Below are positions 48,751-58,245 of a DNA stretch of 64,000 nucleotides, piece after piece (the stretch's first letter is position 1; each line of letters opens with the position of its first letter). The stretch is from CAWCXF01 sp963799455 (GTDB lineage Bacteria > Pseudomonadota > Alphaproteobacteria > Rhodobacterales > Rhodobacteraceae). Below the pieces are notes generated by a model. It saw only the letters and a program-made list of their open reading frames with translations. It made no database searches and had not been told where the DNA came from. The stretch is from contig CAWCXF010000008.1 of the NCBI GenBank assembly GCA_963799455.1, forward strand, positions 434,001 to 498,000, read 5' to 3'. Made by a program: the position numbers and the translations under genes.

Positions 48751-49199
48751 TGCGGCGGGGGGTGGCGATCGGCGTGGCGGCGCTCGTCGCGGCGGCGGGG
48801 CTCGGCCTCTGGGCGGCGTCGGGCGGCGACGAGACGGCGCGCGTGGAGACGGCCGTGGCGGCGCCCGGGCTGCCCGACGACGCCCTCGTCGCGGTGTCCC
48901 TCCCGGACGAGCTGGACGCGCAGGCCCAGATGGGCCAGCGCGCCTTCGACGCCATCTGCGCGGCGTGCCACGGCACGAACGCCGCGGGCCGCGAGGGCGT
49001 CGCCCCGCCGCTGATCCATCCCTACTACGAACCGGGCCATCACGGCGACGCGGCCATCCAGGCCGCCGTGGCGAACGGGGTGCAGGGCCACCACTGGCCG
49101 TTCGGGAACATGCCGCCGATCGAGGGGCTGACCCGGGCCGACGTTGCCAACATCATCGCCTACATCCGCGCGCTCCAACGCGAGAACGGCATCTCCTGA
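48750..49199 (+). CDS. Small c-type cytochrome
   Basis: 149-residue exported class I cytochrome c. N-terminal hydrophobic signal/anchor GVAIGVAALVAAAGLGLWAA, heme site FDAICAACHGTNAAG (Cys70, Cys73, His74), then IHPYYEPGHHGDAAIQAAV, the Met ligand region PFGNMPPIEGLTRADVANII and a C-terminal helix AYIRALQRENGIS. This kind of mono-heme cytochrome is often seen next to multicopper oxidases. Overlaps the L,D-transpeptidase stop. Confidence 0.9.
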   Translation: MRRGVAIGVAALVAAAGLGLWAASGGDETARVETAVAAPGLPDDALVAVSLPDELDAQAQMGQRAFDAICAACHGTNAAGREGVAPPLIHPYYEPGHHGDAAIQAAVANGVQGHHWPFGNMPPIEGLTRADVANIIAYIRALQRENGIS

Positions 49200-49452
49200 C
49201 GGCCCCGGGTCTCGACGAGGCCGTCGATCGAGGCCGCGCCCCGGGGGGCGATGAGGCGACGGCCCCGACGAGCGGCCGTCCCGGCGTCACGGCGAGGCGC
49301 GCCGACCGCGCGGGGACGGCCGCGAGACGCCGGACGCGCCCGCCCTCGCCGCGACGACGGCGCCAGCGCCCGTCACCGCACAGCTCGACGCTCGGCTTCC
49401 GCCCGACCCGCCGCCCGACCGCGCAGCCATCCCTGCCCACACAGGTCCGCCC

Positions 49453-49929
49453 ATGCCCATCCGCCGAAGCCTCCTCGCGGCCGGGGCCGCCCTGGCCCTC
49501 GGGGCCGCGCTGCTCGGGGTCGCCCTGACGCGGCCGCCCGCGGCCACCGGTCCCGCGCCCGAGACCCTCGACCTCGCCGCCGGGGCGGCCCTCTACGCGG
49601 AGAACTGCGCCTCCTGCCACGGAGCGAAGCTGGAGGGGCAAGCCGACTGGCGCAGCCGCGGCGCGGACGGGCTCCTGCCCGCCCCCCCGCATGACGAGAC
49701 CGGCCACACCTGGCATCACGACGACGCCACGCTCTTCGCCTACACCGAGCTCGGCGGCACGGGCGCGCTCGCGGAGGCGGGGATCGAGGGGGTCGAGAGC
49801 GGGATGCCCGCCTTCGGCGACATCCTGAGCGACGCCGAGATCTGGAACGTCATCGGCTACATCCGCTCGACCTGGCCCGACGACATCCAGGAGATCCAGG
49901 CCGAGCGCACCCGCGCGGCGACGCCGTAG
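49453..49929 (+). CDS. Small c-type cytochrome
   Basis: 158-residue exported mono-heme cytochrome. Signal/anchor LLAAGAALALGAALLGVALT, heme site YAENCASCHGAKLEGQ (Cys52, Cys55, His56), a His-rich segment DETGHTWHHDDATLF, Met ligand ESGMPAFGDILSDAEIWNVI and a terminal helix GYIRSTWPDDIQEIQ. Related to the cytochrome encoded 250 bp upstream and probably in the same functional group; the spacer between them shows no gene or clear promoter. Confidence 0.9.
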   Translation: MPIRRSLLAAGAALALGAALLGVALTRPPAATGPAPETLDLAAGAALYAENCASCHGAKLEGQADWRSRGADGLLPAPPHDETGHTWHHDDATLFAYTELGGTGALAEAGIEGVESGMPAFGDILSDAEIWNVIGYIRSTWPDDIQEIQAERTRAATP

Positions 49930-50491
49930 CGATGCGCAGGTCCGGGCGCGCCGGGCCTGCGCGAGCGTCCCGGCGGCGTTCGGGACCGCGAGGGCGGATC
50001 GGAGGCGAAGGTCGGCGGGGGCCGGTCCGCCGCCGCTCGCGGATCGTCAGCAGCTCGCCGGCGTCGGGCGATCCCCTCGGATCGGCCCCGCCTGGACGCC
50101 GCGACCGGCGGCGGACCCATGCCCCGCCTCGATGCGGGGCCATGGCGCCATCCTCGGAGCCCCGGAAGGGACGCCCTCGCCCCGCGGGCCGACGCGGTCT
50201 CGGTCGTGGGACACGATGGGGCTTCCATGATGGGGCTTCGACGCCGGGCTCTCCCACTCGACCAGCGCCTCGCGCGGGTCTCGGGCCCGAGCGTCCGCAG
50301 ACCCCGACGCCCGCGCCCCGCCCGCCTCGGGGCGTCTCGAACCCGCCCCTCTCCCATCGACCTCGGCCGTCGGCCGCGAAGGCGTGTCCCACGGCGATGA
50401 CCGCGTCGGACGCGGCCCTCGCCCCCCGGACGCGTCGGGACGGGAGCGACGATCCGGGCCGGGCCGCCGTCGGCCGGCGCGTCGCGCCTCC
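49930..50491. other. 562-bp spacer with hairpin and short repeat
   Basis: No credible gene. A hairpin GCCCCGC ctcgat GCGGGGC lies at 50121-50140, a possible terminator, and a 14-bp direct repeat GATGGGGCTTC(CAT/GAC) at 50215-50242. Confidence 0.5.
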
Positions 50492-50695
50492 TCAACCCCC
50501 CGCGTAGCTCGCCTCGTAGCCCTCGGACTTCATCGCGGCGGCGAGGGCGGCGGGATCGGCGGCGGGCTCGACCTCGACGGTGCGCGCGCCCATGTCGAAG
50601 CGCGGCACGGCATTCGGATCGACGGAGGCCACGGCGCGCGTGATCGCGGCGCGGCAGTGGCCGCAGCTCATCTCGGGGACGGTGAAGGTGGTCAT
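50492..50695 (-). CDS. copZ: CopZ-like copper chaperone (HMA domain)
   Basis: 67-residue heavy-metal-associated domain: FTVPEMSCGHCRAAITRAVA with CGHC (Cys11, Cys14) binding Cu(I), TVEVEPAADPAALAAAMKSE and GYEASYAGG. It would hand copper to the CopA ATPase encoded divergently. The ATG at 50695 is preferred because AGAGGCG lies ahead of it; an in-frame start six codons upstream is possible. Controlled by a CueR-type promoter (next entry). Confidence 0.93.
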   Translation of the reverse strand: MTTFTVPEMSCGHCRAAITRAVASVDPNAVPRFDMGARTVEVEPAADPAALAAAMKSEGYEASYAGG

Positions 50696-50731
50696 CGGGG
50701 CGCCTCTTTCCATGGAGTTCGGGATAGGATC

Positions 50732-50762
50732 GGATCTGGGGATTCCCCCGCCGGAAGGTCAA
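50732..50762 (-). promoter_or_regulatory. CueR-type promoter of copZ
   Basis: Minus strand: TTGACC (50762-50757), then TTCCGGCGGGGGAATCCCC, then AGATCC about 19 bp downstream of the -35. The ACCTTCC...GGAAT dyad within a long spacer is the MerR/CueR layout. Confidence 0.65.
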
Positions 50763-50767
50763 GGAGT

Positions 50768-50796
50768 CCCGCGCAGGATCCCCCTGCCTGCGCGGG
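50768..50796. promoter_or_regulatory. Inverted repeat between divergent copZ and copA promoters
   Basis: CCCGCGCAGG (50768-50777) and CCTGCGCGGG (50787-50796) are perfect 10-bp arms with a 9-base centre, placed between the two opposite -35 boxes. CCTGCGCGGG recurs at 53840-53849 beside the third CueR promoter. Confidence 0.55.
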
Positions 50797-50798
50797 CC

Positions 50799-50829
50799 TT
50801 GACCTTCCCGTGGCTGGAATCCCTATCTG
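50799..50829 (+). promoter_or_regulatory. CueR-type promoter of the CopA ATPase gene
   Basis: TTGACC (50799-50804), a 19-bp spacer TTCCCGTGGCTGGAATCCC, then TATCTG (50824-50829). Very close to the E. coli CueR site at copA, with the CCTTCC/GGAA dyad and the over-long spacer that MerR-type activators need. Confidence 0.8.
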
Positions 50830-50858
50830 CCTCCTCGACCGCTGCCTGAGGGACCGCC

Positions 50859-53354
<2,496 letters not shown>

Positions 53355-53364
53355 GGAGGATCCG

Positions 53365-53766
53365 ATGAACATCGGCGAGGCGGCCGCGCGCTCGGGCGTG
53401 CCGGCCAAGACCATCCGCTACTACGAGGAGATCGAGCTGGTGGCGCCCGCGCGCGACACCAACGGCTACCGCGCGTTCCGCGAGCGCGACCTGCACAAGC
53501 TCACCTTCCTCGGTCGCGCGCGCGCGCTCGGCTTCACCATCGAGGACTGCCGCACGCTGCTGGCGCTGTGGGAGGACCAGAGCCGCGCCAGCCACGACGT
53601 TCGCCGCGTGGCCGAGGAGCATCTGCGCCGGGTCGAGGCCAAGATCGCCGCGCTCGAGGCGATGCGCGAGACGCTCTCGACCCTGGTGCGCGACTGCGCC
53701 GGCGACGAGCGGCCCGACTGCCCGATCCTGCGCTCGCTGGCGCCGAGCCAGGCCAGCCTGGTCTGA
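53365..53766 (+). CDS. cueR: CueR, Cu(I)-responsive MerR-family activator
   Basis: 133 aa. Winged helix MNIGEAAARSGVPAKTIRYY, EEIELVAPARDTNGYRAF, dimerisation helix from about residue 78 to 110 and metal loop DCAGDERPDCP with Cys111 and Cys119 separated by seven residues, as in E. coli CueR (Cys112, Cys120), which selects +1 ions (Cu, Ag). GAGGAGGA is a strong ribosome-binding site. Expected to act at the TTGACC-N19 promoters of copZ, copA and the downstream oxidase. Confidence 0.95.
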   Translation: MNIGEAAARSGVPAKTIRYYEEIELVAPARDTNGYRAFRERDLHKLTFLGRARALGFTIEDCRTLLALWEDQSRASHDVRRVAEEHLRRVEAKIAALEAMRETLSTLVRDCAGDERPDCPILRSLAPSQASLV

Positions 53767-53812
53767 GCGCCGCAGGCGAGGCGCGGGGAGGCGCAGGCCC
53801 GCGCCCGGTCCC

Positions 53813-53843
53813 TTGACCTTGCCGCGCTGGAAGACCCCACCTG
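53813..53843 (+). promoter_or_regulatory. CueR-type promoter of the second multicopper oxidase
   Basis: TTGACC (53813-53818), then TTGCCGCGCTGGAAGACCC, then CACCTG. The dyad CCTTGCC..GCTGGAAG matches CueR sites; the -10 is weak, as expected for an activator-dependent promoter. Confidence 0.7.
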
Positions 53844-53895
53844 CGCGGGACCGAGGGCGGCTCCTTCGTCGCCACACCAGTCAGGACACCGCCGC

Positions 53896-55494
53896 ATGAC
53901 CCGCGCCTCCCCTCTCGACCGCCGCTCGTTCCTCTCCCTGGCCGGGGGGGCCGCGCTCGCCGCCGGCGCGTCCGGCCTCGCCGGTCCAACCTGGGCCGCA
54001 GCGTCGCGCCGCACGCTTCGCGTCGGCACGCGCGTCATCGAGGTCGGCGGTCGGGCGGCGAGCGTCTTCGGCATCACCGACGCGGCCGGGCGGTCGGGCC
54101 TGACGCTCGACGCCTCGGAGGGCTTCGACCTGCGCCTGCTCAACGAGTCCGGCGCGCCGACGATCATCCACTGGCACGGCCTGACGCCGCCCTTCGAGCA
54201 CGACGGCAACACCGTGTCGCAGGCGCCGATCCCGCCCGGGGGCTCGCAGGACTACGCCTTCGACCTGGGGCGGGGCGGGACCAACTGGATGCACTCCCAT
54301 CTCGGACTGCAGGAGCAGCAGCTGATGGCCGCGCCGCTGATCGTGCGGGACGGCGCCCCGGACCGCCAGGAGGTCGTGATGCTGCTGCACGACTTCGCCT
54401 TCACGCCGCCCGAGGAGATCCTGGCCAGCCTCGCCGCGGGCGAGGCCACGCATGTCGGATCGGGCGCGGCCGCGGCCTCCATGAGCATGGTGCGCGCGCC
54501 GATGGCCGGGATGGCGATGGGTGGCAGCGAGGACTCGATGGCCGGCATGGGCATGGGCGGCATGGGCGGCATGGACATGGGCGCGGGCGAGGACGGCCAA
54601 GGCATGGCGGGCATGGCGATGGACGGCATGCCGGGCGGCGCGCCCATGGGGGGCGGGACCGGCCTCGACATGGACATGGACGCCGACATGGACCTCAACG
54701 ACATCGCCTTCGACGCCTACCTCGCCAACGACCGCAGCTTGGACGACCCCGAGGTGGTGCGCGTCGATCCCGGCGCGCCGGTCCGGCTCAGGATCGTCAA
54801 CGCCGCCTCCTCGACCAACTTCTGGATCGACCTCGGGACCGTCGTCGGCACCGTCGTGGCGGTGGACGGCGTGCCGGTCCTGCCCATCGTCGGGCAGCGC
54901 TTCGAGCTGGCGATGGCGCAGCGCCTCGACATCGAGATCACCATGCCGCCGGGCGCCGCGGCCCTGCCGATCCTCGCGGTGCGCGAGGGCGACCGCGCTC
55001 GCACCGGGTTGGTCCTGGCCGCGCCGGGCGCCGGGATCCGGCGCCTCGACGCGCTCGCGCCACGCGTCGCGCCCCCCGTGCTGCTCGGCCTGGAGCGGCG
55101 CCTCGCGGCGGCCGAGCCGCCCGCGGCGCGCGCGCCCGACCGGCGCATCGCCTGCGACCTGACCGGCGCGATGGCGCCCTATGCCTGGGGCATCGACGGG
55201 CGCCGCTTCGAGGAGCGCGACCCGCTGATGGTGTCGGCGGGCGAGCGGGTCGAGATCACGATGCGCAACCGCACGATGATGTCGCATCCGATGCACCTGC
55301 ACGGCCACCACTTCCAGGTCGTCGCCCTGGGCCGCGCGCGACTGCCCGGCGCGGTGCGCGACACCGTGCTGGTCCCGCCGATGGACAGCGTCACCATCGC
55401 CTTCGACGCCGACAACCCCGGCGACTGGCCGCTCCACTGCCACAACCTCTACCACATGGCGGCCGGGATGATGACGACGGTGCGCTACGCCTGA
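53896..55494 (+). CDS. Multicopper oxidase, CueO-like, with Met-rich insert
   Basis: 532-residue periplasmic oxidase. Tat signal RRSFLSLAGGAALAAG. Copper ligands seen: IIHWHGLTPPFEHDG, TNWMHSHLGLQEQQLM, SHPMHLHGHHFQVVALG and WPLHCHNLYHMAAGMMTTV. Residues about 195-265 form an insert with 19 methionines (AGMGMGGMGGMDMG and similar), comparable in role to the Met-rich region of CueO that binds Cu(I). It probably oxidises Cu(I) to the less toxic Cu(II) and sits behind a CueR promoter. Confidence 0.92.
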   Translation: MTRASPLDRRSFLSLAGGAALAAGASGLAGPTWAAASRRTLRVGTRVIEVGGRAASVFGITDAAGRSGLTLDASEGFDLRLLNESGAPTIIHWHGLTPPFEHDGNTVSQAPIPPGGSQDYAFDLGRGGTNWMHSHLGLQEQQLMAAPLIVRDGAPDRQEVVMLLHDFAFTPPEEILASLAAGEATHVGSGAAAASMSMVRAPMAGMAMGGSEDSMAGMGMGGMGGMDMGAGEDGQGMAGMAMDGMPGGAPMGGGTGLDMDMDADMDLNDIAFDAYLANDRSLDDPEVVRVDPGAPVRLRIVNAASSTNFWIDLGTVVGTVVAVDGVPVLPIVGQRFELAMAQRLDIEITMPPGAAALPILAVREGDRARTGLVLAAPGAGIRRLDALAPRVAPPVLLGLERRLAAAEPPAARAPDRRIACDLTGAMAPYAWGIDGRRFEERDPLMVSAGERVEITMRNRTMMSHPMHLHGHHFQVVALGRARLPGAVRDTVLVPPMDSVTIAFDADNPGDWPLHCHNLYHMAAGMMTTVRYA

Positions 55495-55624
55495 CGCGCG
55501 CGGGGATACGGAGCATCCCCCGCCCGAGGCCCGCCGGCGAGGGCGCCGGCCGGCCACCGGGGAGCCGACGGCGCCCTTCCGCGAGGCGGGGGGCGGGCCG
55601 GAGCCCGCCCCCCAGCGGGGTCGG

Positions 55625-57664
55625 TCAGCCGATCCGGCCGCCGCCCTGCTTGGTGACGACGAGCACGGAGGGGCGCGGCGGCATTCCCTCCTGGAAATCG
55701 GGCCAGCGCGTCGAGGGATCCTCGTAGGTCGAGACGCGGCCGAACTCGGGCCACTCCTGGCCGCCGTCGCCGGGGTGCTGCACGGCGAGGAAGAACGCCT
55801 CCCCGTCGGCGGCGAACCACGGCCCGCACATCTCGGCGCCCACCGGCACGCGGAAGAAGTGCTTGGACACGCCGCGGTCCTCGCCCTCGGTGCCCACCGC
55901 CCAGATGCCGTCGGCGCGGCCGCTGTCCTCCCAGGAGTTGCCGTCGGTGGCGACCCAGAGCCGGCCGTCGGCGTCGATGGCGCAGTTGTCGGGCATGCCG
56001 AACCAGCCGTTCTCGCTGGTGCCCGCGGCGAAGGTGGCGCCGACCTCGGCCACCGAGGGGTCGCCGCACCGCACCAGGATGTCCCATCTCATCGTGTCGG
56101 CGGCGTAGTCGCCGTCGGGCGCGGTGATCTCGACGATGTGGCCGAAGACGTTCTCGGCCCGCGGGTTGGCGGGGTTCTCGTCGCCGGGCTTGCGCCTCGT
56201 GTTGTTGGTCAGCATCACGTAGACCGTGCCGCGCGAGGGGTTGGGCTCCACGTCCTCGGGGCGGTCCATCGGCGTCGCCTCGAGGAAGTCGGCGGCGCGG
56301 CGGGTCTGGACCAGCACGTCGGCCTGGCTGTCGAAGCCGTTCTCCGCGGTGAGCGGGCCCTCGCCGTGGATCAGCGGCATCCAGGTCATCGTGCCGTCGG
56401 CGTCGAAGCGCGCCACCGACAGCGTGCCCTCGTCGAGCAGGTCGGGATCGGGGTTGGCCTCGTCATGGGCGCGCGCCGTGACGAAGCGATAGACGTAGTC
56501 GAACCGCTCGTCGTCGCCGAGGAAGAGCACGACGCGGCCGTCGCCGTTGGTCGTCGAGGCGGCGCCTTCGTGCTTGAAGCGCCCGAGCGCGGTGCGCTTG
56601 ACCGGGGTGGAGGTGGGGTCGGAGGGGTCGATCTCGACGATCCAGCCGAAGCGGTTGGGCTCGTTGGGCTCCTTGGAGATGTCGAAGCGGTCGTGGAACT
56701 TGCCCCAGGCATACCAGTTGCCGGGCACGCCGTAGCGCGAGTAGAGGATCTTGGCCGGGTCGTCGCTCAGCCCCTCAGCCTCGCTCGCCGACTGGTCCTC
56801 GCCCCAGAAGTAGCCGTTGAAGTTCTCCTCGGCCGTCAGCCAGGTGCCCCAGGGGGTGACGCCGCCGGCGCAGTTGTTCACCGTGCCCAGCGCCTGGGTG
56901 CCCGAGGGGTCCGCGCCCGTCTGCATCTTGGGGTGCCCGGCGGCGGGCCCGGCGATCCGCATCGGCGTCGAGAGCGTGATGCGGCGGTTGTAGCGGCTGT
57001 CGGGCACGGTCGACCACTTGCCGTCCTCGCCGCGCGCGACCTCGACGACCGTGCCGCCATGCGCGGCCATCTCGACATCGACGAGCTCCCGGGTCATGCC
57101 GGCGAAGGCGGGGGCGATCTCGGCCCCCGCGGCGTCGAGCGCCGCCTCGTCCTGCACGCCGAGGCCGGGGAACATCAGCTCCTCGTTGGTGTATTCGTGG
57201 TTGACGACCAGCAGCAGGCGGCCCGGGTCGTCGGGCGCGTCCGGATGCGGCACGGTGGCCACGTAGTCGTTGTTGTAGCCGAACTGCTTGGCCTGGGCCT
57301 CGGCGGTCTGGTTCGCCGGGTCGAAGGCGGGCGCGTCGGGCAGCACCGGGTCGCCCCAGCGGATCAGGATGTCGGCGTCGTAGCCCGGGGCCACCGCGTG
57401 GTCGGCGGTGACGGTGGCCTCGATCTCCTCGAAGTCGAAGCTGGAGACGGCCTGGGCCTGGGCCCGGCCGGCGGCGAGCGCCATCGGGCCGACCGTGGCC
57501 GAGATGGCGGTGAAGCCGAGCGCGCCCTTCATGATGTCGCGGCGGTTGAAGCGGGCCGCGATCACGTCGCCGATCGTCGGGCGCTCGAAGCGGTTGCGCC
57601 CGGCGTCCTCGGCCGCGTCGCCTCTCTGCGACCGGTTCACAGGGTCGAAGTTGGTGAATTTCAT
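55625..57664 (-). CDS. phoX: PhoX-family alkaline phosphatase
   Basis: 679 aa. A Tat-type signal is internal to a long leader (FNRRDIMKGALGFTAISATV, about residues 39-58), as usual for PhoX. Family blocks: RWGDPVLPDAPAFDPANQTA, QFGYNNDYVATVPHP, LLLVVNHEYTNEELMFPG, GTVNNCAGGVTPWGTWLTAE followed by ENFNGYFWG, GRFKHEGAASTTNGDGRVVL, FLGDDERFDYVYRFVT and VYVMLTNNTRRKPGD. PhoX releases phosphate from organic esters outside the cell using Ca/Fe. A Pho-box-like site precedes it. Confidence 0.94.
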   Translation of the reverse strand: MKFTNFDPVNRSQRGDAAEDAGRNRFERPTIGDVIAARFNRRDIMKGALGFTAISATVGPMALAAGRAQAQAVSSFDFEEIEATVTADHAVAPGYDADILIRWGDPVLPDAPAFDPANQTAEAQAKQFGYNNDYVATVPHPDAPDDPGRLLLVVNHEYTNEELMFPGLGVQDEAALDAAGAEIAPAFAGMTRELVDVEMAAHGGTVVEVARGEDGKWSTVPDSRYNRRITLSTPMRIAGPAAGHPKMQTGADPSGTQALGTVNNCAGGVTPWGTWLTAEENFNGYFWGEDQSASEAEGLSDDPAKILYSRYGVPGNWYAWGKFHDRFDISKEPNEPNRFGWIVEIDPSDPTSTPVKRTALGRFKHEGAASTTNGDGRVVLFLGDDERFDYVYRFVTARAHDEANPDPDLLDEGTLSVARFDADGTMTWMPLIHGEGPLTAENGFDSQADVLVQTRRAADFLEATPMDRPEDVEPNPSRGTVYVMLTNNTRRKPGDENPANPRAENVFGHIVEITAPDGDYAADTMRWDILVRCGDPSVAEVGATFAAGTSENGWFGMPDNCAIDADGRLWVATDGNSWEDSGRADGIWAVGTEGEDRGVSKHFFRVPVGAEMCGPWFAADGEAFFLAVQHPGDGGQEWPEFGRVSTYEDPSTRWPDFQEGMPPRPSVLVVTKQGGGRIG

Positions 57665-57711
57665 GGGGCCCCCTGGGTTGTGCGAGCGTTGCGCCGCGGG
57701 TTGTCTGGTGA

Positions 57712-57743
57712 GCTATCGGCTGCGTGCGACACGATCATGACAC
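57712..57743 (-). promoter_or_regulatory. Pho box and -10 of phoX
   Basis: Minus strand GTGTCAT (57743-57737), GATC, GTGTCGC (57732-57726): two direct 7-bp repeats 11 bp apart, like the PhoB site CTGTCAT-N4-CTGTCAC. GATAGC at about 57717-57712 fits a -10 at the right distance. Confidence 0.6.
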
Positions 57744-58245
57744 AATCGGCAGGCGCGGGTCCACATCGAGCGGCCGCCGCCGCTCGCGGCGATCGAGCCC
57801 ATCGGCCTCGCGCTCGTCGGCGCCGCGCAGGACGGCCCGCCACGCCTTGGCGGACGCGCCCGATCCTCCGAGCCGGGGAGCGAGAGCGCGGTCCCGATCG
57901 CCCGGCCGCCTTCCGACCGGTGCCGGGGGCCGACGCGATCGCCCGCCGCCGTCACGGGGGCGGGCTCTCGGCCGGGCGGGCGGCGCTCGCCCGGGGCGCG
58001 CCCGTCGGGACGGCGCCGCCGCAGCGAGAAGGGGCATCGGCCCCGACGACCACGCCGGCGGGATGGCCGCGCCGGCGCCTCGCCCGACGGCCTCGGGGGC
58101 CGGCCGCGGAGCCGATCACGGACAGAAGGCACGCGCCGGCGACGCGACGTGAAGGGGCCGACGACCGGACCCACGCGCAAGCCGCGGCGGGGGTGGCGAT
58201 GCAGGAGCGGGCAGGACGGCGCCGCGTCGTCCCGACGGCTTCTCG
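57744..58245. other. Spacer between dnaE and phoX
   Basis: About 500 bp, no recognisable gene on either strand, no long repeat. Frames that stay open here translate to Arg/Pro/Ala-rich strings only. Confidence 0.45.
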
